In this document: positions 40,640-54,164 of the stretch, piece by piece
Layout: each line of letters begins with the position of its first letter
How positions within the stretch are numbered: the first letter of the stretch is position 1
Assembly (NCBI GenBank): GCA_029339505.1
Contig: JAQISU010000346.1
Location: 302,501 to 366,500, forward strand
Direction of reading: 5' to 3'
Length of the DNA: 64,000 nt
Origin: Unio delphinus
Taxonomy: Eukaryota; Mollusca; Bivalvia; Unionida; Unionidae
Notes under the pieces: model-generated
What the model saw: only the letters and a program-made list of their open reading frames with translations
The model's database searches: none
What the model was told of the DNA's origin: nothing
Position numbers and translations under genes: made by a program

Positions 40640-42164
40640 ATCCACAAGATTTCTACCACAAGTCTGCATAAGTAAAAGATAATCTAAAAAAAAAATTTCG
40701 GACGAATTAGCCGGTGTGGTCAATTGGGTATTGTATTGCTGTTAAATGCACAAATCTTGTTATCAGTACTATATGTGTGCGTGTTTCTTTTCAGTTATTT
40801 TTTTTTTCTTTTTTCCTAAAAGTTTCAAAGCAAAGGATGAAAATGTCAGTGATGTTTAAATTAAAGATTTCAGAATTCATTTCGTGGAGCGGATTATTTT
40901 AAAATTTAGTTTTTGTATATTTACAAACTTGTCTCCTCCCCCATCCCAACTCGGTGTTTGCGTCAAAGCAACATATGAAACATAAACTGGTGTTCTTAAC
41001 TAATTGTGTATGCTACAGGTGCTTACTGTGTTACTTTGACGAGTACATTATATTCATCACTATATTTTAAACAACTAAAAAAAAAAAAATACGAGAAAGG
41101 AAGGATAGAGGAAAGGAATGAGAAAAAATGAAAACAAGGTTCCATGTATATATTCTTTAAGTGGGGTAATAGTTTTTGGTACAGTTCGCCTGATAACTAC
41201 ATCAAAGAATCATAGAATTACAATGGCAGTGGGAAAACGGTATATTCTGGACGACAGTTGACACAACAAGCCTCAGTACATCTCATCACGTGACCACATT
41301 CACCTCGGAGTTCAATCTCTTGGCCGTCGTCCAGGTGGAACGATTTATCGCAACCCCTCAAGGCCAGAAAATGCCTTAGACTTTTGTGTCTAGGGCGACA
41401 ACTTTTTCGCCCAGAAGTGTGGATTTTTTTTTTCTACGGAAGGATTTTGTGTTAATGTTAAAACTTTGGGACTCGACAAGCCGGGAAACTTCATCAACTG
41501 AATATTGTTTACAACATGGCGGCTCACGTGTGCAATTGGTGTTTCCAGTTGAAACATGTTTAGTATAACTGAATTTGATTTTCCATTTGTTTTATTATTT
41601 CACTTATTCTTATCGTTTGTAAAAAAGGATTCTTTCCAAGTTTGATTTTCGTGTGACGTATGTAAAGCCTCCACATAGCTATTCTAAGCAAGCAGATGCC
41701 CGTAGCCAGGTACGCTATACAAACTTTTCTGTTCAAACGACACTGAAGAGTCTAGCTAAGACGAAATTTTTGCGTACGGAACCACAAAAGAGACCAGTAT
41801 TTGCGTTACTTTTCACTGGATAATGCAAGAATAAAGAAAGGATTAATAAAAAAAAAAAAGACAAGCGCAATATTGATTCAGCGAGTTTTTCAGTATGGAG
41901 GGAAATAATGTGATTTTTCCAGTAAGTGCCACCAGAGAAAGGAATTCAGTGATAGGATGACATTCATTGTAAATTAAAGAAGAAAAAGTTGATTATTATG
42001 GAAATTATATTGCTTATTGAAAAACGATGGCAGTACATTTTTTACTTTAAACATTTTTTGATCAAACACAAGTAGAGACATCCTAATTGACTTGTGTATT
42101 TTTTTAAAATCAACAAAATGCATTAAAAAGCAGACTTATGAGGTAGTTTTGAAAAGTTGGCAAC
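40640..42164. other. Noncoding flank and possible 5' UTR
   Basis: Between the Polinton and the coiled-coil gene. No coding frame with motif support. The last few hundred bases could be promoter and 5' UTR of the downstream exon. An A-rich tract lies near 41077-41100. Confidence 0.45.
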
Positions 42165-43205
42165 ATGGAGTTAACATCTAGAAGAAGGATAAGACACAGC
42201 ATCAAAGATGTGGACTTTGATTTTGATATCAATGACATTAGCCGAGCATCAACGCCCACCAGTACATTTAGCTCCAAATCCGAGGGTCGAAGACGCGAAA
42301 AGAACTATTCATCTGATGATTACAAGCGAAAAATTGCACGTCTTAAAAGTGAGCTTGACATGGAGAAGGCTCGTAACAAGAAAATTCACAAGGACAAATC
42401 TCACGATTTGAAACAGATACAGGAAGACTTTGAGACGAGACATCAAAACGATTTGAAGGAATTAGAAGAGCGTCTTCAATTGGAAAAGAAAGAAGAAATG
42501 AAACGATTTGAGGAGGAAGTACTTGTGAAAAAAGATAAAGAAGTTCAGCAAGTATTGAAGTACAAAGAAGAAGAGATGCGTCAACTTAGACTGAAGCATT
42601 CAAAAGACAAAGACACTGCCATTGCGAAAGCACTAGAGACAGAGCAAAGGAAACAAGAAGAAAAAGAGAAAGAATTGCAAGAACAATTACAAAAATTGAA
42701 AGTTGAGAGGGACAAGTTTGAACAGAATTTAAAGAAAAAATCTGATGAGCAGATTAAAAAAGAGAAAGAATTTACGAAAATTAAAGAAGATTATGATACT
42801 GAATTACGCCGAATATTGGGAGAATCTAAGAAACTTGCACTTGGAAATTTAGAAAAATTGAAAAAAGCTGAAAAAGCTTTGAGTGAGAATTATGAATCAG
42901 AGGATGAAAGTTTTATTTTATCCGAACTTGTTGGACTTTCTGATCAAATTGCAAGTGGGACATCTAGTAGAACAGTGAGTAGGTCACTTGCTTCTCAGTC
43001 TGATTTCCTAAAATTAGATGAACATAACATTGATGCATTATTAGCATCAGTAACACCATCTCCAGCTGCTTCGCTGACACAACATAGCTCTGTTGCTCCT
43101 TCCCCAGCTTCCATTCTTGGCCATAGTTCTGTTGCACCATCACCGATGCATCTTGGAATAAAATCCAGGTCTTCCTCTGTAACCAGTGAGTCTTCTAAAG
43201 ACTTG
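42165..43205 (+). CDS. First coding exon of a coiled-coil protein gene
   Basis: ATG 42165 has good context (GCAACATGG). The 347 codons end exactly at a consensus donor (TTG|GTAAGT, phase 0). The N-terminal 60 residues are Ser/Thr/Arg-rich and disordered (ISRASTPTSTFSSKS). About residues 50-245 form a continuous, highly charged coiled coil (KSELDMEKARNKKIHKD ... KKAEKALSENYESEDE). The tail is Ser/Pro-rich with two SSVAPSP repeats. It resembles cytoskeletal or centrosomal scaffold proteins; I cannot name it. Later exons were not recognised in the window, so the following 20 kb may be intron. Confidence 0.85.
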
Positions 43206-43592
43206 GTAAGTCTGTTTATTGTTTTTAATGATGATCACTTGTGGACTGTTTGAGTATTTAACTTTGTATAAATTAATATCTTTTATGTACCTAAGAGTCA
43301 AACAAAAAAAAATTTTTTTGTCCAAAAATGACAAAATTGTATTTGTATGTATTTCTTGTGAGGTCATTTATTGACATTTTATTGCCAGGTAAGGGCCATT
43401 ACATGGAAAATTATGTGAAGAAGTACCCAGTCACTAATTGGCAATTAAATGTAATGGCTGAATATATAAAAAAAATTCATCATATTTGAACAGGTTGAAG
43501 ATCTAGTCTGCTTTAATCAACGACACAAAGAAAATGGCCTGTAGAGAAGTGAATTTTTTCATCTGACAAAGTTATTGAAATCACATAATTTC

Positions 43593-43850
43593 TACAGCAG
43601 AAAGTCAACTTTGCCAATGTATCGCAGGTCACAAAAGATTTTAAGTCAACTTTGCCAATGTATCGCAGGTCACAAAAGATTTTAAGTCAACTTTGCCAAT
43701 GTATCGCAGGTCACAAAAGATTTTAAGTCAACTTTGCTAATGTATGGCAGGTCACAAAAGATTTTAAGTCAACTTTGCCAATGTATGGCAGGTCACAAAA
43801 GATTTTAAGTCAACTTTGCCAATGTATGGCAGGTCACAAAAGATTTCTCA
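43593..43850. repeat. Minisatellite, 41-bp unit
   Basis: About 6 copies of a unit containing GTCAACTTTGCCAATGTAT, 41 bp apart. Confidence 0.95.
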
Positions 43851-44010
43851 AGATCTAGGAATCTTCTTGTTGACTTCATAATTTTTTTTAATTATTGCAG
43901 CTATTTAAAATTATTAAAACATGATTTTTCATTAATATCTTTCCAAGTTAATAGCACAACAATACACAGAAGTTAGGTGTTGTGTAATATTGATGATGTT
44001 GTAATGTGTT

Positions 44011-44226
44011 TTGAGTTGTTCAACACCTGATCCTATTGATGATGTCATAATGTAACAAGTTTTTGAGTTGTTCAATACCTGATCCTATTGATGATGTCAT
44101 AATGTAACAAGTTTTTGCGTTGTTCAACACCTGATCCTATTGATGGTGTCATAATGTAACAAGTTTTTGAGTTGTTCAACACCTGATCCTATTGATGGTA
44201 TCATAATGTAACAAGTTTTTGAGTTA
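44011..44226. repeat. Minisatellite, 52-bp unit
   Basis: About four copies containing GTTGTTCAACACCTGATCC, 52 bp apart. Confidence 0.95.
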
Positions 44227-44276
44227 TTTTACTAAACTTCTTTAAGTATTATTGTTATTAAGAAGATCACATGAGA

Positions 44277-45035
44277 CTCCTTTAACATAGTCTTCCTTAA
44301 GTATAAGGCCTTTATCAAGATATGCCATTGCCTGATATTGTCTTCCTTAAGTATAAGACCTTTATCAAGATATGCCATTGCCTGATATGGTCCTTTTTAA
44401 ATGTAAGGACGGTCCCAAAATATGACTATGCCGGATATGGTCCTCCTTAAATGTAAGGCCTGTCTCAAGATATGTCATTGCGTGATATTATCTTCCTCAA
44501 GTATAAGGCCTCTATCAAGATATGCCATTGCCTGATATTGTCTTCCTCAACTATAGGGTCTTTATCAAGATATGCCATTGCCTGATATTGTCTTCCTTAA
44601 GTATAAGACCTTTATCAAGATATGCGATTGCCTGATAAAAGTCGTCCTTAAGCAAAAGGCCTTTATCAAGATATGCCATTGCCTGATATGGTCCTTCTTA
44701 AATGTAAGGACTGTCTCAAGATATGACTATGCAGGATATGGTCCTCCTGAAATGTAAGGTCTGTCTCAAGATATGCTATTGCGTGATATTGTCTTCCTCC
44801 ATTATAAGGCCTTTATTAAGATATACCATTGCCTGATATGGTCCTTCTTAAATGCAAGGCCTTTCTCAAGATATGCCATTGCCTGATATTGTCTTCCTTA
44901 ACTATAGGGTCTTTATCAAGATATGCCATTGCCTGATATTGTCTTCCTTAAGTATAAGACCTTTATCAAGATATGCCATTGCCTGATATGGTCCTTCTTA
45001 AATGCAAGGCCTTTCTCAAGCTATTCCATTGTTTG
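44277..45035. repeat. Minisatellite, about 52-bp unit
   Basis: About 14 diverged copies of a unit containing TATCAAGATATGCCATTGCC. Confidence 0.93.
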
Positions 45036-45259
45036 CAATGGTCACCATAATACAACTTCCTGCAAGGCAGGTGTGAAATGATTCACTAATGTATTCATGC
45101 ATCAATACTTTGACACATTATAGTTTGATACATTGATACTAGAGTTTGAGAATCAATCCAGGCCATGAATAATTACTAATTATTCGTGACTTTATCCATT
45201 ATGTATATCAATATAATCATGTGAAAGGTTGTGCATCATGATGTACATTTAACAGAGGT

Positions 45260-45790
45260 TTTGGTCAATTACTTCCCCCCTTACCTCGAGGAGAGTCCAT
45301 ATATGTTAAGGTGATGGTGAACTACTTCACCCATACCATGAGGAGAATCCATATATGTTAAGGTGTTGGTGAATTACTTCCCCTTTACCTTGATGAGAGT
45401 CCATATTTGTAAAGGTGTTGGTGAATTACTTCCCCTTTACCTTGAGGAGAGTCCATATTTGTAAAGGTGTTGGTGAATTATTTCCCCTTTACCTCGAGGA
45501 GAGTCCATATTTGTAAAGGTGCTGGTGAATTACTTCCCCTTTACCTCGAGGAGAGTCCATATTTGTAAAGGTGTTGGTGAATTACTTCTCCTTTACCTCG
45601 AGGAGAGTCCATATTTGTAAAGGTGCTGGTGAATTGCTTCCCCTTTACCTCAAGGAGAGTCCATATTTGTTAAGGTGTTGGTGAATTACTTCCCCCTTAC
45701 ATTGAGGGAAGTCCATATTTGTTAAGGTATTGGGGAATTACTTGCCCCCTTACCATGAGGAGAGTCCAGATATGTTACGGTTTAAAATCC
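45260..45790. repeat. Minisatellite, about 54-bp unit
   Basis: About nine copies containing GAGGAGAGTCCATATTTGT and GGTGAATTACTTCCCC. Confidence 0.93.
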
Positions 45791-46194
45791 ATTTGTTGCT
45801 GATTGGTTGAAATTAAATTGTTTGTTTTGGGTGCACATTTGTAGCTGCTTTAAAAATTTTGGTGCACGAAAACATAAATATCAATTATTGTTGTCAAGCC
45901 TTGATTGATGTTTTACATGCTCCAAAAACAATATTGGTATATCATTGTGTACCTGTGTATATTTGAGCACAGAGTAGTCTCCTTTTGTGGATATCTTCTA
46001 AAAAGAATCAACTTCCTGATGAGATAACTCAAAGATTTACATTTTACACCATTTTGTACAGCAACAAATATGTGGACATCTTGCTGTTGAAGAACTGCAT
46101 GCAGTATCGGAAAGCCTAATCCTGTAAACACTTGTTGATTCTGCATTGTCCCTTACTAGGAACTACACTTGACTGTTTTATTTGTTTGGCGTGT

Positions 46195-46330
46195 CTGTGT
46201 TTTGCATTTGCTTTGCATTTGCCTTTGAAAAAGACTCATTTAGAGTCGGAAGTGCTCAGGCTAATTAGATACTTGTTTTGAACTGTTTGTTGTCATTTTA
46301 TTGCATCTATCTTAATCAATCCCTGACACA
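46195..46330 (+). repeat. Dispersed repeat copy 1, hairpin-bearing
   Basis: TTGCCTTTGAAAAAGACTCA with the small stem GACTC..GAGTC followed by GGAAGTGCTCAGGCTA matches 49890-49985. Both copies run into TG/TA microsatellites. Confidence 0.65.
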
Positions 46331-46353
46331 CATGTTCCCTTGCTGGTTCCAGT

Positions 46354-46355
46354 GT

Positions 46356-46431
<76 letters not shown>
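46354..46431. repeat. (GT)n(TA)n microsatellite
   Basis: GT run followed by a TA run. Confidence 0.95.
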
Positions 46432-46434
<3 letters not shown>

Positions 46435-46496
46435 TTTTTTGATTTTTAATTTATCAATTTATAATTTATTCAGTTTATATAACATCAGTCATGCAG

Positions 46497-46820
46497 GTTT
46501 GAAGACCCTCATTTTATATGTAAACCTCAATCATACTGTTGACATGCAGGTTTTATATGTAAACCTCAATCATACTGTTGACATGCAGGTTTTATATGTA
46601 AACCTCAATCATACTATTGACATGCAGGTTTTATATGTAAACCTCAATCATACTGTTGACATGCAGGTTTTATATGTAAACCTCAATCATACTGTTGACA
46701 TGCAGGTTTTATATGTAAACCTCAATCATACTGTTGACATGCAGGTTTTATATGTAAACCTCAATCATACTATTGACATGCAGGTTTTATATGTAAACCT
46801 CAATCATACTGTTGACATCA
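46497..46820. repeat. Minisatellite, 42-bp unit
   Basis: Eight copies containing CATGCAGGTTTTATATGTAA. The unit is a multiple of three, so a 193-codon open frame (46340-46921) runs through it without being a gene. Confidence 0.95.
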
Positions 46821-47189
46821 TACTGCAATCATACTGCATACTGTTGGTATGCAGGTTTGCTCTGTTCCTCTTTCCTCTGATGGGATTGATGCATGAAATG
46901 TTACATTGGTTTGTTGGCTGAATGAACAGCTTTGGTTTTTGTATACATTGTATATATGTATATCCTATTGATTTTGGTTTGCCAAAATTAGAACGTTATG
47001 GCATGGTCAAATTTCAGTTATAACACTTCAGTGACTTATAAATCAAAGTCACAGTTAATCTGGTATTTTATTAGACAATGCTTTCAGCTCATATTTTTTA
47101 ATGAACATTTACCTGCCATAAATCTGTGTGGAATGTATTGTCATCTAAATCAAATCTGTGAATTAGTACATGAGCACAATGACTAAATC

Positions 47190-47705
47190 ATGTCTTCCTT
47201 GTCTAATCACACATTGACTAATCCAGTCTTCCTTGTCTAATCACAAATTGACTGATCCTGTCTTCCTTGTCTAATCACAAATTGACTGATCCTGTCTTCC
47301 TTGTCTAATCACAAATGGACAATTCTTTCTTCCTAATGTCTAATCACAAATTGACTCAACCTGTCTGCCTTGTCTAATCACAAATTGACTGATCCTGTCT
47401 TCCTTGTCTAATCACAAATTGACAATCCTTTCTTCCTAATGTTTAATCACAAATTGACAGATCTTGTCTTCCTTGTCTAATCACAAATTGACTAATCCTG
47501 TCTTCCTTGTCTAATCACAAATTGACTGATCATGTCTTCCTTGTCTAATCACAAATTGACTGATCCTGTCTTCCTTGTCTAATCACAAATTGACTAATCC
47601 TGTCTTCCTTGTCTAATCACAAATTGACTGATCATGTCTTCCTTGTCTAATCACAAATTGACTAATCCTGTCTTCCTTGTCTAATCACAAATTGACTGAT
47701 TCTGT
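47190..47705. repeat. Minisatellite, 34-bp unit
   Basis: About 15 copies containing CTTCCTTGTCTAATCACAAA. Confidence 0.95.
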
Positions 47706-49079
47706 CTTCATCATCATAACCTTATCTGTATAGTTTGACATGTGCCATACTGTCATTTTGTCAGCTCCATCTCTACAAGTGATTCACAATTCCAAATTTT
47801 TTTCCTCCTGTGTATTCGGTGAAATCTTCAAATTCTGCACTCATCCCATTGTTAAATAAGCAAACAGCAAGAAATGCTATCAAAATTGAGTGTGATGGTG
47901 TTATCAAAGCATTTGGCATTCTGCCAACAAATTTACATTGTTGTGGCATTTGGGTTATCCTTCCAAAAGGGAGGTAACCAATTGTCAGGCATATTGTATT
48001 AGATATAACTGTTAGAAGTAGACTTGATGGTGTTGGTTCTGCTCTGCATGCAGTTTCCCACTTCATATAGGGTTTAATTTTGAAAGAAAAAAGATTTGTT
48101 CCAAGGTTTTCCTCACTTGTAAACCTAGTTATTTCAAAAAGATATTGAATACCTCATACATTGTTTAAATAACTTATATGTGCTTTTTTTATTACGGTGT
48201 ATTGGGTGATCTGCATAATTTAAGTTATGGATTATACAACGTGGCCGTACGACAGAAGACTGCTAGCTATCTCCACTTGGTTATTTTCACATCATGGACT
48301 TAAAAGTTAATTAGAAAAAAAAATGAGCTAATCATTTTTGGAACCTTTTATATTTTTTTTAATTGAACATCCAAACTCTGGTATTGTCTACTTTGGTAAA
48401 ATTCATTGTTCCTATTTTAATATGGCTGCTAAAGTTGGTGTATTTCAGACTACTTTAACATCATTGTTCAGGCACATGGGTGCAGGTAAATTTTTGCCAC
48501 ATTGTCAGACTAATAAACTCAGGTTGTCATATTGGAATGTTTTTTGTACTTCACTTGATCTTTAGTTTGGGTGATGCCGATGATTATACAGGTACAATAC
48601 TTGTGCAATGTACCAGCAAATAGGTGTCATTACAATGTGAATTTCAACATGGTTATATAAATGACAAATAATTAGGTAGTTTTAGTTTTCTTGTAATTTG
48701 ACTTTGACGGTACTGCCAATCTCAACTTTTAATGACAACCATTATATCACCTTACTTCAAACTAGAAATGCAGTTTGTTAAACAAGACGTCCATTTATAT
48801 GTTTTTAATTGATTGTTTAAGTGTGTGACATAATACATGCATCTTGTCAGCTTTAATTGTTTCCCATAAGATTATTCGATATTCTTGCAGTCAATAAAAC
48901 AGGAAAAGTGGGAGCAGTAAGTGTCAACTCTTTTATTAGTTTGACATTTTACCTTATTCATGCATTCATGTGGAAAAGTTGTGCAAAATTCATGATTAAG
49001 TCATCATTCACAATTTATAGGGTTCTCACAGGTTATTAAAACCAAATTCTGCTACTGAAAGCAAAGTTTCCCTGACCAC
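47706..49079. other. Noncoding, nothing recognised
   Basis: AT-rich DNA without repeats or recognisable exons. A 97-codon minus-strand frame at 47773-48066 reads protein-like but could not be placed in any family. Confidence 0.4.
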
Positions 49080-49800
49080 ATTGTTAAACATGTTAAACCC
49101 AGGAATTGGTCATATTGCTCAGATAATAAGCCCATGCATGCTTCATGATAAAACAACCCACACCCTGGAATTGGCCATATTTTTTCAATACTAAACCCAT
49201 GCAATGTGAGTGATAGACCATTAGCACACATAACTCAAGGATTGACTATATTTCTCCAAATGATACCCAACACTACACATACACACAGAGGAATAGGCCA
49301 TATTTTCCCAATGATAAGCCTATGTTTGATGATAAAATCACCCACCCACATAGCAATATTCCATATTTCTCCAGTAATAAGCCCATGATTGATGACAAGA
49401 AAATTAACACATAACCCAAGAATTTAACATATTTCTCCAATGATACCCAACCCACCAGGATATTGGCCATATTTCTCCCATGCTTGATCAACTACCCATG
49501 CAAGAGAATTCCATATTTCACCAGCAATAAGCCTGTGATTGATGACAAGAAAATTAACACATAACAAAAGAATTTACCATATTTCACCAATGCTTGATCA
49601 CCTACCCACACATGAGAAATACTCATTTCTCCAGTAATAAGCCGGTGATTGATAATAAAACCAGACATACATAGAGGAATTGGACATAGTTCTCCAACAA
49701 TAAGACCATGCTTGAAAGACCACAAACACCCTTGAATTGGTCATATTTCTTCAATGATAAGAACCACACACATATGAACTGGTTGAAAGAAACTAGTTGT
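49080..49800. repeat. Irregular minisatellite
   Basis: Diverged repeats of about 50-60 bp built from GGCCATATTTCTCCAATGATA-like and AATAAGCCCATG-like pieces. Confidence 0.75.
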
Positions 49801-49884
49801 AACATAATAAATTTAAAGGTTGAATTCCTGTAGAAACAGGCATGTAAAGTTTTGTAAACACGGTTTTTGTATTTTCCTTGTCTG

Positions 49885-49986
49885 TCTTGTCTATGTTCTG
49901 TATTTGCCTTTGATAAAGACTCATTAAGAGTCGAAAGCGCTCAGGCTAGAGTGATACTAGTTTTGCATTGCTGCTTGTCAGTTTTT

Positions 49987-50022
<36 letters not shown>
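49885..50022 (+). repeat. Dispersed repeat copy 2 with (TA)n tail
   Basis: TTTGCCTTTGATAAAGACTC, with stem GACTC..GAGTC followed by GAAAGCGCTCAGGCTA, matches 46195-46330. A (TA)n run follows at 49989-50021. Confidence 0.65.
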
Positions 50023-50025
<3 letters not shown>

Positions 50026-50099
50026 GTGTTTATACTAAGTGCAGGCCTGGTCCAATGATCAGATATGCACTTGCCTTTACAGTCCACACACTTTTCACC

Positions 50100-50262
50100 T
50101 TTGTCCATGCGGCTAGGAGTCATGGCTTGGTCAGCTTGGGTATGTGAGAAGGCTTGCCAGTAGCATTCTGTGAGTTGTTGATTCTTACCCTGGTTCTTCC
50201 ACAATAAAAAATGCTGGCCACCGTGTATAACCTATCATGTACTGAAAAATGTAAATAAAAAA
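50100..50262 (+). mobile_element. SINE family 1 body fragment
   Basis: The stretch from GTGAGAAGGCTTGCCAGTAG to GTATAACCTATCATGTACTG resembles the body of the complete SINE at 55981-56231. The tRNA head is missing or decayed. Confidence 0.65.
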
Positions 50263-53200
50263 TCCACAAAACCAAAAAAATGCTAAGAAGAGAAAGTTGA
50301 ATAATTATTCAGTCACAGGATGGAAACAGTGAGCAGAATCTTGCAAATAATTTTAGGTTAAAAAATATTGAACAAATTCAGTTTCTCGAGGCTTAGCTGC
50401 CCCCTCGTTATTAACATCTTTTCATGTAAAGTATGAAAATTGAAGTACTTAATGGATGATGATATTTTTAAATGTAAAAATAGTTCTCGCAACATATACA
50501 TGTATGCAGAAATATACTGAAGTTGTCTTCGAAGAGAAAATGTTAGTAAAAATACAGCCCCAAAAACGACCTAGTTATTTGACCAAACATATATTAAGTT
50601 GAATTACTGTGTTAGTCATCATAACTACGTTTGATACACTTATCTCAGGCGCAAAATAATAGGTGACTTTGAATTTAAACTGCAAGGCTACAGGTGTTAC
50701 CAAAACATTTTGTACCGAAGCAAATCTCACATTAGACACAGCACTAATTTCAATGGGTGCTTGCCCATAGTAAAATTCTCATGACTGAGGCAGTTTTCAT
50801 TTCAGAAGTAGAAAATGTGAGGCTTAATGGTTACAAGCAGGTTTTGTTTTTTTTATAAAAAGGAGGTGGGGTGATTTTTTAAAAAAGAGGGTCACAAATA
50901 TGTTTTTATCTGTTTTGTTTATTCAAATTGTTCAAAGACATATTATCAGAGAGACACGCATGTCATTGTTTAATTAATTTTGCAATGAATATTCATGTTT
51001 TCAGTCTTATATGCTTAGAAGCAGTCATTGTATATACAGTGTTCAGTCGTTGGAGATACGGTGTACATTCATTGGAGATATAGTGTACATGGTATATACA
51101 GTGCTAGTACAGTTTTCTAGAAGTTCCTTTTATGCTAAGATAGCCACATGGACTGTTCAGGATATGGTTGTGTTAGTTGACAAGGAAATTGTAGAAAACC
51201 ATGCATTAGTCGGGCTAAGTAATGACCAATTCAAAGGAAATAATGCTGGAAATGCGAATGATTATTGCAGAAATTAATAAATCCATAAGTCTGGCATTAT
51301 CAGTCTTCCCTTTTGAGAGTCTGCCAAAATGGGATTTGAATTCTTCATGCTCGAGTAATTACATGACACCCCCACCCCACGTTCGAGTCAACATTTTTTT
51401 CCTTCTGTATGGTGATTTGAAAATAAAAGTAGACTTTTTCTGAAATATGCGGAATTCACTTTGGAAATTTAGTACCATATTGTAAATTATAGAAGACCAC
51501 AGCAAGGGTTAGTTAAATGAATTTGTGTCCATTCATAAATATTATTTGGATTGATCTCCCTCCTTGGGATCTCTTAGAAAGGGTCAAATGTCAAATTTAC
51601 TGAAAAATTGATGAATATTTCTAAATATTTTTGACAAATATTTATATACTAAATCATAGAGATATTAACACACATTGTATGTATTGCCATTTGTGTCGTG
51701 ACCACTTGATCAAATTGAGCAACTAGAGGGGCCTAGAATCGTGCCAATTAAATATTCAGATTGTTATGCATATTTAATTTGTATAGTTTGCTAGTTTTTT
51801 TTTTCTTTTCTCTCATCATGATGATACAATGCTATTGGGCATTTCTGTGCATCTAAGGTTTCTATTTGCAAAACGCATTCCGAATTTTAACAATTGATGA
51901 AGAGGCAGATGTCACCAAAATATTCTGTTTACAATAATATTAATTTTTGACATGCCGGATACAACCCTTTTCATGAATTGCGATATGTCTGCCTATTCTG
52001 TGCACAGCTTTGAAAAGATATAATGTTTATCCATCGGGTTATATAAATGAAATACATGCACATTACTTTGGACTGTTTCTGTCAGCAGTTCAGTCAAGTA
52101 ATTAGTTCAGGTTTATATCTAGATTTACAAAATTCAACGGAACAATGCATATAAATTGCAAGACATTAAGCAAACTAAGCCAATCTTGTGAAAATAATTA
52201 GTAAAGTTCAACGTTTTATATTGTGTGGAAGAGAAACAACAATGAGTAGGATTTAATATGTTTACAGCGTCTTGTTTTTTGGGGAAAATTACTAAAGAAT
52301 TACTAATGAAATTTTTTAGCTTTTGTTTCTTCTCAAAGATGAACTTTTTTGTCTCCAGAGATGGCATTAATTCACAGGGATACATATAAATGGAGATATC
52401 TAATCTAAATATATAGGTGACACTGAAACAAAAAGACATCTGGTTCAAATGTGATAACAAGACGGCTTTTCCCACCATGGATGAATTATATTTACCCTTT
52501 TCTATAATCAGCTTTGCTTTCAAACCTGACTTATTGACATCTATGAGTTAGGCTCACAGGGAGACTGGAATATGGTGAGTACAAGTGAGATATGAACTGT
52601 TTACACATCAATTGTACATGATAGCCTTTACTGAAAAAATGCCATGTTCATCAAACAAAACTTCAATTTATTTGCCTACCTAAAATGGACACCGTTGATA
52701 TGCTTCATTGACTGTGTATGGCAGAGATTGACTACTGTTGGTTAGGAAACAATTTGCCTCTGACCATACCAGGCTGGCAACCATTTCACAAGGGACATTT
52801 ATATAGGAAATTTGAAGTTGGGGGCTTATAATGGTAATTCAACTCAGGTGACTGTTATATACAGTGTGACCATTAGAACAGGTTTGACATATTCCTAGTA
52901 GGTCCAATGCATGAATGGAGTTGAGTAACTTTTATTGAGTAAGAAGCCTTAAGTTTAGTATGTACTCGAAAATCTAGCAAAGCTTGACTCTCCCCCTACG
53001 CATGCATACTTTTTTTTACACATACACACACACCTGTGTATATATGTTCGATGCACCCACCCACCCCAAATTCTATTGAACGGATTATATTTAATCCATG
53101 CAGAAAGGATGAATAAGATATACCAGTTTAATAAAACTGATGTTCAATGTCCGGCTGCATCAAAGAAATAACTTCATAAAGTTTATCTAGTGTCCGCTAA

Positions 53201-53750
53201 AATTTAAATGCCGCCTAAACCCAGTTGAACAGGTTACGTATTAGACAAACTATTATCGAGCCCCCCACCTTCCCACCCCCACACCAGTTTCCTATTTGTA
53301 CATAGTACAGTTTTCCAGTAACAATAACATTAATGATAGTTTTGGTACAGTTTTCCAGTAACAATAACATTAATGATAACAGTATTCAAAGCAAACAGAA
53401 TATAGGTTTTGTTTAAATATAACTCTTGGAGAAGTAAGTTTAAAGCATTATATCTTGGATAGCAGCAAGAGCGGACAAGATTCTGGAATCGGAACAGTTT
53501 AATCCGATAAATTTGTTGTGTTTATTCTATATTAGGTTGTTATCAGCCTTATCGTGCATAACAACCTGTAGTGTGGTATAAAAAAAATTAATTATTTAAC
53601 TTAAATGAAATATACTATTATCCTCGGAATGAAAAAAAAAATTAAATTGAAAGTTGGAGATGTATATAATCCAGCTGACAAGTTTCACTGGACCAGATTA
53701 TTTACAGCTAGCAAATACTGTTGTAAGCTTATCAGTGATAGCATGTGTTC
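50263..53750. other. Noncoding AT-rich DNA
   Basis: No exon or element was recognised. A 33-bp segment (GTACAGTTTTCCAGTAACAA...) is duplicated at about 53308 and 53344. Confidence 0.4.
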
Positions 53751-53869
53751 TTATAGGTACTTATAATTTACCTATTTACATGTTTTCTTATAGGTACTTA
53801 TAATTTACCTATTTACATGTATATTATAATACTAAGCTCTTTTCTTCTTGCTTTTAAAATACAGTACAT

Positions 53870-54115
53870 GTGTATAGGTACAGTGTAGACCCAGATTGTA
53901 TTACATGTGTATATGTACAGCATATATCCAGATTGTATTACATGTGTATATGTACAGCATATATCCAGATTGTATTACATGTGTATATGTACAGCATATA
54001 TCCAGATTGTAGTAAATGTGTATAGGTACAGCATAGACCCAGATTGTAGTACATGTGTATATGTACAGTGTAGACCCAGACTGTAGTACAAGTGTATATG
54101 TACAGTGTAGACCTC
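53870..54115. repeat. 37-bp minisatellite, left segment
   Basis: About 6-7 copies of a 37-bp unit containing CAGATTGTATTACATGTGTA. This is the same array as 54554-55700, split by the SINE insertion between them. Confidence 0.92.
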
Positions 54116-54164
54116 CATTATGTGTGTGTGTGTGATTTTTGATTTTTTTATGTAGCTTTAACAA

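Noticed and set aside
42208..42411. 67-codon frame inside the coiled-coil exon
   Set aside because: Alternative frame of the supported exon without motifs.
46340..46921. 193-codon plus-strand open frame
   Set aside because: It arises from a 42-bp tandem repeat and a dinucleotide tract, both free of stops in this frame.
47773..48066. 97-codon minus-strand frame that reads protein-like
   Set aside because: No recognised motif, no splice or promoter context; kept only as a note in the noncoding entry.
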